Positions 1 through 7,742 of a stretch of DNA of 64,000 nucleotides are shown here, one piece after another. Position 1 is the stretch's first letter, and each line of letters starts with the position of its first letter. The stretch is taken from positions 1-64,000 of the forward strand of contig JAFGNN010000069.1 in the NCBI GenBank assembly GCA_016926955.1. Direction: 5' to 3'. Source of the DNA: Spirochaetales bacterium (GTDB taxonomy: Bacteria > Spirochaetota > Spirochaetia > Treponematales > UBA12059). A program made the position numbers and the translations under genes. The notes below the pieces were generated by a model. That model did not search any database. It was not told the DNA's origin and saw nothing but the letters and a program-made list of their open reading frames with translations.

Positions 1-259
1 AGCTTTCGACGATCATGCGGGTGCCGATGAAGGCGAGCAGACCGAACGCGACCCAATGGTCGAAGGCCTGGATGTGGGCCGCGAAGGTTCCGGCCGCGAG
101 ATAGCCCGCAAGCGGCATGAGCGCCTGGAACAGCCCGAACGCCGCTGCCGCGCGCAGGGCGTGGCGGAAGCGGAGTTCCGCGGCGCAGATGCCGCTCGAG
201 ACGGACACCGCGAAGGCGTCTGCCGCGAGGGCGAGCGCGACGAGCAAATACCCGAGCAT
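1..259 (-). CDS. mntP: Manganese efflux pump MntP (partial, N-terminal 86 residues)
   Basis: Reading the minus strand from an ATG at 259 gives a hydrophobic protein beginning MLGYLLVALALAADAFAVSV, followed by a second hydrophobic hairpin and the stretch FDHWVAFGLLAFIGTRMI. This matches the N-terminal half of MntP (YebN, formerly DUF204), a six-helix inner-membrane Mn(II) exporter. The conserved Asp in the ADAFAVS motif of helix 1 is present. The family is about 185-190 residues long, so roughly the last 100 are cut off by the left window edge. The ribosome binding site upstream of 259 is weak. The family assignment is strong; transport of Mn(II) is inferred from the family. Confidence 0.85.
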   Translation of the reverse strand, partial: MLGYLLVALALAADAFAVSVSSGICAAELRFRHALRAAAAFGLFQALMPLAGYLAAGTFAAHIQAFDHWVAFGLLAFIGTRMIVES

Positions 260-413
260 GGTCGCAGGGTACCCGGCCGCGTCCCTGTTCGGCAATCCCC
301 GTCGCTTGCGAGGAGGGCGCTCCGGCGCGATACTCGCACGCATGGACGTTCCCGCGTATCAACCGCTCATACCCGACGCTCTCCGCGCCGATAACGGAAC
401 GGGGAACAAGCGC

Positions 414-1256
414 ATGACGCAAAAGTCCGGCTTCGCGGCCGTCGACAACGACAGAAGGCTCATAAAGGACAACGCCCTCGCGATCCGCGAGGCGTTGTTC
501 TCCTGCGTCACCGACACGCAGGTCGAGTGCGCCGTCGGCTTCGCACGCTACCTCTCCAGGGCGGGGCTCAACGCCGAGAACTACTGGCTCTTCCTCCGGC
601 TGGTCGTCACCAACAACCCGTGGGTCATCGACGAGCTGCTTCATGAACGCGAGCCGCGACTGCTCTTCTCGACCATACAGCCCAACGCCGAACTGGTCGA
701 GGCTTCCTTCCAGGCCTTGTTCTCCAGGCATCCGGAGGAAATCTACCCGAAGGCCCTCGAAGCCTTGCTCGGGGTCGTGGAAAACGCCTACTTCGATCCC
801 GATGACGGATTCAGGCTCAGGCGGGTTTCCATAATGGACATCAACACGCTCGGGAAATTCCTGCTCAAGGACGAACCGCAGGAGCATGCGCAGAACCGCC
901 TCGTCCTCGAAATTCTTGACAGGCTTACCCACCTCGGCGAGTATTACGGGGAGCCGGACAAGAACGTGCTCGCCAAACACGCCTTCAACGTCCGGTTCGC
1001 CTACTTCGACCGGACCCGGGACCTCGTCGACGCCATCCCGCATCCGCTGCTGGTCAGGATGCCGGACCGGAACGCCGCGGAACCCGAGGAGGACTTCGCG
1101 GAACTCGTCGCGAAGCGTCGGCTCCGCAAGCGCGACGAGCGCGGACGCTTCGTCAGGGAGCCCGCCTCGGCGGCGCCCGTCGCGGCCCCCGCAGCGAAAC
1201 CGAAACCCGCGAAAACCTCACCCGCCAAGCCGCGGCAGCGGAAGCCGAAGGCCTGA
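414..1256 (+). CDS. Paralogous helical protein A of the phospho-signalling locus, unknown function
   Basis: I do not recognise this 280-residue protein, but it is clearly homologous to three other proteins in this locus (3265-3963, 3983-4699, 4766-5467). Shared blocks in order are FARYLSRAGLN, a WVID block, a TIQPN motif, IYPKALEALLGV, DINTLGK and AFNVRFAYFD...LVDAIP. No catalytic motif, signal peptide or membrane segment is visible and the fold looks helical. This copy alone carries a basic, Ala/Pro/Lys-rich tail from about residue 225. The ATG at 414 is chosen because it follows a GGGGAA purine stretch and because similarity to the paralogs starts just after it. The next gene begins 33 bp downstream and encodes a phosphatase. 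Confidence 0.85.
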   Translation: MTQKSGFAAVDNDRRLIKDNALAIREALFSCVTDTQVECAVGFARYLSRAGLNAENYWLFLRLVVTNNPWVIDELLHEREPRLLFSTIQPNAELVEASFQALFSRHPEEIYPKALEALLGVVENAYFDPDDGFRLRRVSIMDINTLGKFLLKDEPQEHAQNRLVLEILDRLTHLGEYYGEPDKNVLAKHAFNVRFAYFDRTRDLVDAIPHPLLVRMPDRNAAEPEEDFAELVAKRRLRKRDERGRFVREPASAAPVAAPAAKPKPAKTSPAKPRQRKPKA

Positions 1257-1289
1257 CGTCGGGTCCGCGCGACAGGCGCGGAGGTTTCC

Positions 1290-2255
1290 GTGGCTCGATC
1301 CCCCATTGCCGGAAAGGTTCCGGCACCGACCGGGACGCTCGTCGATCCGAAACGGTACGAAGGCCTCGCCTTGGTCGAGCGCGCCATCGAGGTCGCCCTG
1401 TCGTATCCGGGGCGTCCCAAGGACTCGCTCGGACGTCCGGGCGGACTTCTCGACCTTCCGGTCGACCTGAAGCCGATAATAGTCGGCGACCTGCACGCCA
1501 ACGTCGAGCATTTGAAAGCCATCCTGAAACACCATGGCAACGAGGACGGAGTCGCGGCGGGGAAAGCCTGCGTGCTTATCGTGGGCGACACCGTGCATGA
1601 CGACCGGACCGGCTGCATGAAGGACATGACCGGTTCGTTGTCGATGCTCGAAGAGGTGCTCTCGCTGCTCGTCCGGTATCCCGGGCGGATCTACTACCTC
1701 AAGGGCAACCACGACACCTTCGACGAGCGCCTCCGCAAGTCCGGCATCGCCCAGGGGATGGAATTCCGCAAGGCGCTGCAAACGGCCAAGGGGGCCGACT
1801 ACGTGGCGGCGGTCCAGCGCTTTTTCGACTCGTTGCCGCAGTTCGCCATCGGTCCGGGTTTCGTCGTGACCCACGCCGGTCCGCCGCGGGGCGGTTGCGA
1901 CAGGAGGGACCTGATCGATATCGCTTCCAACCCCGACCTGCAGATGCAGCTGATGTGGAACCGTGTCAACGAGTTCCACGGCATGCCGAGCGCAAAGGAA
2001 TACGGGGCGGCCGACATAGCCGTAACACTCGAGCGGCTTGGACTGCCGGCAGATACGCACTTCATCGTGGGCCACAACCCGCTCTGGGGCGACGGAGGAC
2101 GAACCGGGGTTTGGCCCGACGTCATCGGCATCAAGCACCACCACATCATCTACTCCGGTTCGGGAAGCCGCGCCCCGTATTTCACGCTCGAGAACGGCCA
2201 CCTCGTCGTTCGTCTTTCCGTCGATCCGGAACCGGAGGTCTATTACTATGGATGA
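1290..2255 (+). CDS. PPP-like calcineurin-family metallophosphatase
   Basis: This 321-residue protein has the metallophosphoesterase motif series: GDLHAN near residue 66, GDTVHDD near 97, GNHD near 139, THAG near 193 and GHNPLW near 258. The order and spacing fit the PPP serine/threonine phosphatase branch, but the second motif deviates from the usual GDxVDRG. That may alter substrate choice. The start is a GTG preceded by GAGG. The gene's last 8 bases overlap the start of the kinase-like gene at 2248, so the two are probably translated as a pair, phosphatase plus kinase. The physiological substrate is unknown; a diadenosine tetraphosphatase-like activity cannot be excluded. Confidence 0.85.
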   Translation: MARSPIAGKVPAPTGTLVDPKRYEGLALVERAIEVALSYPGRPKDSLGRPGGLLDLPVDLKPIIVGDLHANVEHLKAILKHHGNEDGVAAGKACVLIVGDTVHDDRTGCMKDMTGSLSMLEEVLSLLVRYPGRIYYLKGNHDTFDERLRKSGIAQGMEFRKALQTAKGADYVAAVQRFFDSLPQFAIGPGFVVTHAGPPRGGCDRRDLIDIASNPDLQMQLMWNRVNEFHGMPSAKEYGAADIAVTLERLGLPADTHFIVGHNPLWGDGGRTGVWPDVIGIKHHHIIYSGSGSRAPYFTLENGHLVVRLSVDPEPEVYYYG

Positions 2256-3162
2256 ACGCGAACGGCTGTACGCCGAGATGGACGATCCCGAGCTCGGCGG
2301 ATATTTCTGGCTCGACCGCGACGCCAAAGCTGCGCTCGCTTCCTTCGATTCGCTCGAGCTCCGCCTCGACGAGCGCCAGGACGACGTGCCGTTCAACGCC
2401 GCCGTGAAAGGATATAGCGGCGCCAAGGACGCGAACGGCCATCCATGGATCGTCAAGACCGCAGACGCCAAGGAAGAAGTGCTATACCACCGGCTGTGCA
2501 CGCTCGCCTTCCTTCTCGACCATCTTATGGGGACCCTCGCAGCCCCGACCGGCTTGGTGAAGATCGGGGGACGCCACTACCGGGTTACCAAGGTGGTCCG
2601 GCAGGCGGTCCAGATCAGTTCCTACGACTACCTGGACCAGCCGTACATCGGGATACTCCGGGCTGACCTGGTGAACCGCTGGCTCATGTTTGACGAGGAC
2701 CGCAATCCGAACAACTACCTTGTCGTCTTCAGCAGGAAGAACAAACCCTTCGTTGTGGCCATAGACTACGACAAGGCGGACCTTGCGGCGACCACGATGA
2801 AGATCACAGGCAATCCCGACCATTTCGGCTGGCATCGGTCGGAAAAGACCCGTTTCCTGACCCTTCTCCGCCCCGAGCATTTCGAAGGCGTCCCGATCGA
2901 AGTGTTCGACGCGCGGCTTAAGGCCATGATGGCCATTCCCGCGGAGACCCTCCACCGATTGGCCGCGGACTTGCTCGAAGGTTTCGCGGAACCGGACTAC
3001 ACCGAGCGAATCGTGCGCAACATCCTGGAGCGTCGCGCCTACATCGACGCCTACTTCCGCACCATGTTCAAGCCGGCCTCCGAGACCGTCGACACGAGCC
3101 ACACCGACGATTACTCGGCGTTCGGCGAAAGCTTCCTTAAAATGCACAAGGGACGTACTTGA
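2248..3162 (+). CDS. HipA / PI-kinase-like protein kinase fold enzyme
   Basis: The 304-residue protein has features of the atypical kinase superfamily that includes HipA and the phosphatidylinositol 3/4-kinases. A candidate ATP-binding lysine lies in HPWIVK (Lys70). A D-x4-N catalytic loop is seen in FDEDRNPNNYLV (Asp151, Asn156), and AIDYD (Asp173/Asp175) would be the metal-binding segment. No HTH is seen. The ATG at 2248 follows GGAGG and overlaps the phosphatase stop codon, so the two products are likely made together. The gene lies between paralogs A and B. A role in phosphorylating a partner encoded here is inference. HipA-type toxin function is less likely because no HipB-like antitoxin is adjacent. 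Confidence 0.7.
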   Translation: MDERERLYAEMDDPELGGYFWLDRDAKAALASFDSLELRLDERQDDVPFNAAVKGYSGAKDANGHPWIVKTADAKEEVLYHRLCTLAFLLDHLMGTLAAPTGLVKIGGRHYRVTKVVRQAVQISSYDYLDQPYIGILRADLVNRWLMFDEDRNPNNYLVVFSRKNKPFVVAIDYDKADLAATTMKITGNPDHFGWHRSEKTRFLTLLRPEHFEGVPIEVFDARLKAMMAIPAETLHRLAADLLEGFAEPDYTERIVRNILERRAYIDAYFRTMFKPASETVDTSHTDDYSAFGESFLKMHKGRT

Positions 3163-3182
3163 CAAAAAAAACATGGAGAAAT

Positions 3183-3211
3183 TTGACAGCGGCCTGACGC
3201 CCTCCTAGACT
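3183..3211 (+). promoter_or_regulatory. Sigma-70-type promoter of the paralog B-C-D operon
   Basis: TTGACA (3183-3188) is separated by 17 bp from TAGACT (3206-3211), placing transcription start near 3218. This lies just after the kinase-like gene and 50 bp before the ATG at 3265. It also rules out the in-frame GTG at 3217 as the true start of the next gene. A second TTGACA overlaps the kinase stop codon at 3159 but has no good -10 partner. Confidence 0.7.
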
Positions 3212-3264
3212 TTCGCGTGAGATCGGCTGGAAACTCGCAAAGCCGTCGATACGCGGAGGTTACG

Positions 3265-3963
3265 ATGGACAAACAGACCGAGAAGGTGATCGAGCGGACC
3301 TGGTCGAAGGAGACCATCATGCAGGTCGAGCTCGGCATCCTCCAGAACATGCTCGGGAGCCGGACCGAGGAAGCCGTGGAAGCGTCCATCAGCTTCGCCC
3401 GCTTCCTGAGCACCTCGGGGCTCAACAACGACAATTACCCGCTCTTCCTCAAGTTGCTCGAGGTGGAGAACCATTGGGTGATCGACACGATGGTCGCGGA
3501 CAAGGATCCCTTCCTGTTGATCAGCCCCATCCAGCCGAACAGCTACCTGATCTACCAGGCGTTCAAGCTGCTGACCAAGTGGCATCCGGGGGGCATCTAT
3601 CCGATCACCCTGTCGGTCGTGCTCGGCGTCCTGCAGGCCGCCTACGCCTCGCCGAAGGACGGCTACAAGATCTACGAGGTCTCCATCAACGACGTGAACA
3701 ACCTCGGCAAGCACCTGAACAAGGAAACAGGCCAGGACGATCCGAACAACCGCTGCATCCTGGACATCCTCGACCGGCACGGTTCGCTGGCTGGCACCTC
3801 GAACGATCCCGGCAAAGAGCAGATGGCTCGCCAGGCCAACGCCATCCGGACCTTCTTCTTCGACAAGCGCAAGAAGATGGAGGACGTCATCCCGCAGGTC
3901 CTCCTGGTGAAGTCCGACTACGTCGCCAAGGAAACCGCGCCTCGCCAGGTCTTCGTCGACTGA
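3265..3963 (+). CDS. Paralogous helical protein B, unknown function
   Basis: This 232-residue member of the local family contains FARFLSTSGLNNDNYPLFL, WVID, SPIQPN, IYPITLSVVLGVLQAAY, DVNNLGKHL, NRCILDILDRH and a C-terminal FFDKRKKMEDVIPQVLL. It is highly charged and soluble-looking, with no signal peptide or recognised domain. The ATG at 3265 has an ideal GGAGGT 5 bp upstream and sits downstream of a strong promoter. The stop is 19 bp before the next paralog, so B, C and D probably form an operon. Conservation of the IQPN and DVNxLGK blocks across all four copies suggests a shared binding surface. I do not know the family function. Confidence 0.85.
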   Translation: MDKQTEKVIERTWSKETIMQVELGILQNMLGSRTEEAVEASISFARFLSTSGLNNDNYPLFLKLLEVENHWVIDTMVADKDPFLLISPIQPNSYLIYQAFKLLTKWHPGGIYPITLSVVLGVLQAAYASPKDGYKIYEVSINDVNNLGKHLNKETGQDDPNNRCILDILDRHGSLAGTSNDPGKEQMARQANAIRTFFFDKRKKMEDVIPQVLLVKSDYVAKETAPRQVFVD

Positions 3964-3982
3964 CGCCGGAAAGGAGAAGGCA

Positions 3983-4699
3983 ATGAAGGAACTTTTCGAG
4001 AAGAAGCAGGACTGGACCGACGAGGAAGTCTTCAACATCGAATACAGCATGCTCAAGGGCATCATGGGCACCCGCACCGTCGAGGCGGTCGAGGCGGCCA
4101 TCACCTACGCGAGCTACCTGAACTTCACCGGCATCACCAACGGGAACTATCCTGTGTTCCTGAAAGTCCTGACCACCAGAAACCATCATGTCATAGACGC
4201 GTTGCTCGGCACGCGCGACCCCTTCCTGTTCATGAGCTCGATCCAGCCCAACTACTTCATCGCGGCCACCTGCTTCAGTATTTTGGCCAAGTACCGCAAG
4301 GGCGAGATCTACCCCAAGACACTCGGCATCATCCTCGGCGTGTTTCAGGCGACCTACAACTCGCCGCTCGACGGCTACCGTATCTACCCGGCAACTGTCG
4401 CCGACGTGAACAGCCTGGGCAAGCACCTGAACGAGGACAAGGGCCAGGACGACCTCCTGAACCGTTCGATCCTCGACATCCTCGACAAGCTGTCGAGCCT
4501 CGAAGGCCAGAACATCGACGAGGATATGGAAGACCTCGCCGTCCACGCCCACAACATCCGCAACAACTTCTTCGACTCGACCAAGCGCCTCGTCGACGTG
4601 ATCCCCGAAGTGCTGCTCCGCATCGAACCGAACATGGACAAGGACGTCCTGCCGCGGAAGCGCGTACCGCTGACCGAGGCTGAGGGCGCCAAGCAGTAA
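3983..4699 (+). CDS. Paralogous helical protein C, unknown function
   Basis: The 238-residue protein aligns over its full length with B and D: ASYLNFTGITNGNYPVFL, HVID, SSIQPN, IYPKTLGIILGVFQATY, DVNSLGKHL, NRSILDILDKL and FFDSTKRLVDVIPEVLL. The first Trp of the WVID block is replaced by His here. The ATG at 3983 is preceded by AAGGAGAAGG. No transmembrane segment or export signal is present, so it is probably cytoplasmic. A GC-rich hairpin lies between this gene and D, which may tune the relative amount of D. Confidence 0.85.
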   Translation: MKELFEKKQDWTDEEVFNIEYSMLKGIMGTRTVEAVEAAITYASYLNFTGITNGNYPVFLKVLTTRNHHVIDALLGTRDPFLFMSSIQPNYFIAATCFSILAKYRKGEIYPKTLGIILGVFQATYNSPLDGYRIYPATVADVNSLGKHLNEDKGQDDLLNRSILDILDKLSSLEGQNIDEDMEDLAVHAHNIRNNFFDSTKRLVDVIPEVLLRIEPNMDKDVLPRKRVPLTEAEGAKQ

Positions 4700-4707
4700 G
4701 AGCGATA

Positions 4708-4742
4708 GCCGGCGCGGTGGTCATCCCGACTTTCGCGCCGGC
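4708..4742 (+). other. Intercistronic hairpin between paralogs C and D
   Basis: A perfect 9-bp inverted repeat (4708-4716 with 4734-4742) with a 17-nt loop lies between C and D. It has no U-tract, so it is more likely an mRNA processing or stability element than a terminator. Confidence 0.5.
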
Positions 4743-4765
4743 ATGCATACCAGGAGGACGGACAC

Positions 4766-5467
4766 ATGCTCGCGCATCCTTGGCCCCTGTGGTCCGAGAA
4801 CGAGATCGACGCGCTCAAGCTCGGCTATCTCAACGACGTTATCGACTGCAATGACGGCTTCGGGGCCTTCGCGGCCCTCGCGTTCGCCCACTACCTGATC
4901 AACAAGGTCGGCATCAATTCCGACAACTACCCGATCTACTTCCGTCTGCTCGAATCGAAGAACCGCTGGGTGGTGGATACCTTGGTCGGCCAGAAGGATC
5001 CGGCCAAGTTGTTCGGGTCTATCCAGCCGAACACGTTCATGCTCAAAGAATGCTTTACGATGCTCACCGACTGGAAGCCGGGCGAGGTCTACCCGAAGAC
5101 GTTGCAGGTGATCTACGGGCTCCTGACCGTCTGTTACGAAATTCCCGAGGAAGGCTACCGGCTCTATCCGCTGACCGTCAACGATGTCAACAATCTGGGC
5201 AAGCACCTGGACAAGGCCAAGGACCAGATGGATCCGCTGAACCGGATCGTGCTATCGGTGCTCGACCGGGTCGCGGGTCTGATAGAGCCCCAGAAGCCGT
5301 TGCCTTCGCGCGAGATCCAGGATGTGGCGCTTCAAGCGAACAATATCCGCGGCAAATTCCTGGACATGACCAAGAAGCTGAACGAGGCCATTCCGGACGT
5401 CCTGCTCGAGCGCGGCGATTTCACCGCGGCCGAAGTCAAGCCGGATGTGCCCCCGATCCAGGCCTAG
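4766..5467 (+). CDS. Paralogous helical protein D, unknown function
   Basis: This 233-residue protein is the fourth local paralog. It shows NKVGINSDNYPIYF, WVVD, GSIQPN, VYPKTLQVIYGL, DVNNLGKHL, NRIVLSVLDRV and KFLDMTKKLNEAIPDVLLE. It is the most divergent of B, C and D; for example IYP is VYP and the ILDI block is VLSV. The ATG at 4766 has AGGAGG 8 bp upstream. A strong terminator-like hairpin follows the stop at 5493, ending the B-C-D transcript before the pseudokinase gene. No enzymatic motif is visible. Confidence 0.85.
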   Translation: MLAHPWPLWSENEIDALKLGYLNDVIDCNDGFGAFAALAFAHYLINKVGINSDNYPIYFRLLESKNRWVVDTLVGQKDPAKLFGSIQPNTFMLKECFTMLTDWKPGEVYPKTLQVIYGLLTVCYEIPEEGYRLYPLTVNDVNNLGKHLDKAKDQMDPLNRIVLSVLDRVAGLIEPQKPLPSREIQDVALQANNIRGKFLDMTKKLNEAIPDVLLERGDFTAAEVKPDVPPIQA

Positions 5468-5492
5468 GACGACCGACCGGCGGCCCGAGCCG

Positions 5493-5518
5493 ACCGCCGC
5501 CCTCCGGGGCGGCGGTTT
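5493..5518 (+). terminator. Intrinsic terminator after paralog D
   Basis: A perfect 10-bp stem (5493-5502 with 5507-5516) and 4-nt TCCG loop is followed by TTT. It lies 26 bp after the stop of paralog D. The U-tract is short, so termination may be partial and allow read-through into 5562. Confidence 0.6.
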
Positions 5519-5561
5519 CCGTAACCCGTCCCCGCGACGGATCTGAGGCCGGAGGCCATAC

Positions 5562-7685
5562 GTGGAAGGCCGTGAAATTGTAAACGACTGCTACATAATC
5601 CAGGGAAGCCTCGGCACCGACGCGTGTTGCGACCTTGTGGGAGCGAGCGCCATGTTCGCCGCCACTCGCTTCCTCCTGCGCTTCTTCAAGCCGGGCATTC
5701 CGCCCGAGGCCATTGAGGCATTCCGGATCCGCACGGTTGGATCGTACAACGTCCGGCACCGCGCCATTGTCGACGCGATCGAAATTGATCGATCGGACGC
5801 GCGGGTATTCGTGTCGAGCGAGTTTGGCGGACAGAAACCGCTGAGGAGCGTGCTCGCGGAAGGCGCGGCCTTTCCCTTGGAGCTGGCGGTGGGCTTCGTC
5901 CTGGAGTTGGCGCAGGGGCTCGACGCATTCCATTCGCGCGGTCTGGTCTACGGCACGCTCGACGCGGATTCGGTCTGGGCGGCCAGGGACGCCGGCGAGG
6001 TGATAGAGCTGCGGCTTCTCAAACCCGGTTATCTGGATCTCGTTCCATGGTACGACCGGGAAGATGGCGGAACGCTGGAACGCTTCGCCTACCTTGCCCC
6101 GGAGGTCAAGGGCGTCGCACCCTACGAGATCGGCCCCTGGAGCGACGTGTATTCCTTGGGAGTCCACTTGTACCGCTTCTTCACGGGGCTACTGCCGTTC
6201 AGGAGGCAGGCCGCGGAACGCGCTAGGGGAAAATCGGTCTCGGTGCTGCACGTAGCCAAGGCTCTTGCGCGACGCGGGGTTCCGGAATCCCTGGTGCGCG
6301 TCGCCGTCCGCTGCGTGCGCCGCAACCCGAAGCTCCGCTACCGTTCCTGCGTGGAGCTAATTACGGATTTGAAAGAAGTGCTGGCGCAGCGCTCGAGGGA
6401 AAACGAGGCCGCCGGTTTGCCGGATCCGGCACGGGGCATCGCGTACCTGAACCGCGAGCGCGAGCGGCTCGGCGCGACGCAGTACGTGCGTACCCTCGAA
6501 ACGGTGGAATATTTCCGCGCCGTCGCGCAGGCCGGAGTCGTGCCGGCCGAATCGGGCGAGGCGCGGCGCTTTCCCTTCGATCCGGGGCTGGCTGCCATCG
6601 ACGGGATGGGCGAACTCGAGGAGCTCGAGTCGGTGGAGTCCGAGGATGACGACGCCTGGGAAGCGGTCCGAATCGCCGCCGAGTCGATGAAGGCGGTCGA
6701 GGCGGAACGGGTTCGGGGCATCGCATCCATGGCCGACGAGATGACGAAGCGCCGTCCTTACTCGGAACGGGCGTACGATTCAGGCCGGACGGAAGGAGCG
6801 TCTTCCACAGTTCCGGAAGCGCCTGCCGGAGGCCCCGCCCCGCGGCCGGCGGCATTCGCCGAGGCCGGTTCGCTGAAGGGCGCTCCCGTCGCGCCGCCGG
6901 CGCCTGCCGCGGCTCCCGTCGAGCGTAGCGGCACGGGGAAAGGCGCGGAGCCGTCTGCGGCGAGCACGGAGGAATTTGGACGCGGGCCGGCGGCACACAA
7001 GTCGGAGCCGCGTCGAGGCGCGGCAGCGTCTACACGGAGGGCGGCCCCGAAGCCGGCCCTGGCGGTCGAAGAAACGCCGGTGATCCGTTGGCGCGCCGAA
7101 CGGGTGAGGTCGGAGGCGGCTGCTTCGCGCCTCTTGGCCGGGTTCGACTTGGCCAAATCCGGCCGAGGATCTTTCGGTTTCCTGCAAAGACCCGCGGACG
7201 CCCGGACGCTCGCCGTGCTCCGGCGCGCTCTCGCGCTCATGGGGGAGCAAGGAATCCTCGTGGACGCGGGTTCTTGCGCGGCTGGATCCGAGGCTGTGTG
7301 CGCGCGGATCGTTGCGGCGCTCAGGACCTTCGTCGGGGCGAGGCCGCGACGCGAACGGAGGAAGCTGGCGGGGCGCAGCGAGGCGTTCATGGCCTCGCTG
7401 CCCCTGCCTTCATATCAGGAGCTTGTCGGCGGGGACTTGGCTGCACACGCGCGGATCGATGCGACCGCCCGCGCTTTGGCGGGTTTCGGTTCAAGATCGC
7501 GTCCCCTGGTTCTCGTAGTCGGGGATGCCGAGCGGGCCGCCCGCCCGCTGCACGAGCTGTTCCTCGCGCTCGCTGTCGCCGCGCGAAGGACGCCCTTCTG
7601 CGGCATCGCCTTCCATGGCGACGCGCAAGCGCCTGACTGGCACACTTTGGCACGTGGCCGGCCGGACCCGGCCGGGCGACGTTAA
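5562..7685 (+). CDS. Large pseudokinase with Ala/Pro-rich linker and degenerate ATPase-like C-terminus
   Basis: The first 270 residues of this 707-residue protein have the layout of a Hanks-type Ser/Thr kinase: an N-lobe, then HSRGLVYGTLDADSVW (125-139), APEVKG (179-184) and SDVYSLGVHLYRFFTGLLPF (194-213). The catalytic residues are lost: the HRD segment reads VYGT, and the DFG position reads LKPGYL near 153-158. Residues about 390-500 are an Ala/Pro/Glu-rich linker. The C-terminal 200 residues resemble a worn AAA/STAND-type ATPase (LVLVVGDAERAARPL) without a clear Walker A. It starts at GTG 5562 after GGAGG. It is probably a scaffold or allosteric partner of the local phosphatase and kinase; that role is inference. 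Confidence 0.75.
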   Translation: MEGREIVNDCYIIQGSLGTDACCDLVGASAMFAATRFLLRFFKPGIPPEAIEAFRIRTVGSYNVRHRAIVDAIEIDRSDARVFVSSEFGGQKPLRSVLAEGAAFPLELAVGFVLELAQGLDAFHSRGLVYGTLDADSVWAARDAGEVIELRLLKPGYLDLVPWYDREDGGTLERFAYLAPEVKGVAPYEIGPWSDVYSLGVHLYRFFTGLLPFRRQAAERARGKSVSVLHVAKALARRGVPESLVRVAVRCVRRNPKLRYRSCVELITDLKEVLAQRSRENEAAGLPDPARGIAYLNRERERLGATQYVRTLETVEYFRAVAQAGVVPAESGEARRFPFDPGLAAIDGMGELEELESVESEDDDAWEAVRIAAESMKAVEAERVRGIASMADEMTKRRPYSERAYDSGRTEGASSTVPEAPAGGPAPRPAAFAEAGSLKGAPVAPPAPAAAPVERSGTGKGAEPSAASTEEFGRGPAAHKSEPRRGAAASTRRAAPKPALAVEETPVIRWRAERVRSEAAASRLLAGFDLAKSGRGSFGFLQRPADARTLAVLRRALALMGEQGILVDAGSCAAGSEAVCARIVAALRTFVGARPRRERRKLAGRSEAFMASLPLPSYQELVGGDLAAHARIDATARALAGFGSRSRPLVLVVGDAERAARPLHELFLALAVAARRTPFCGIAFHGDAQAPDWHTLARGRPDPAGRR

Positions 7686-7742
7686 AGGAAGCGCAGTTCC
7701 TTCGGATTGTCTTGTTTGCCGTTACGGGAATTCGGCGGAGCT

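Noticed and set aside
13-339. Arg/Ser-rich minus-strand open frame
   Set aside because: It is the shadow of mntP in another frame; composition is low-complexity and the mntP frame gives a clear family match.
260-413. yybP-ykoY manganese riboswitch upstream of mntP
   Set aside because: The position is right, but I could not find the conserved core sequences of that riboswitch, so no claim is made.
3217-3264. Alternative GTG start for paralog B
   Set aside because: The promoter at 3183-3211 places the transcript start at about 3218, so the GTG at 3217 would not be translated, and the ATG at 3265 has an ideal ribosome site.
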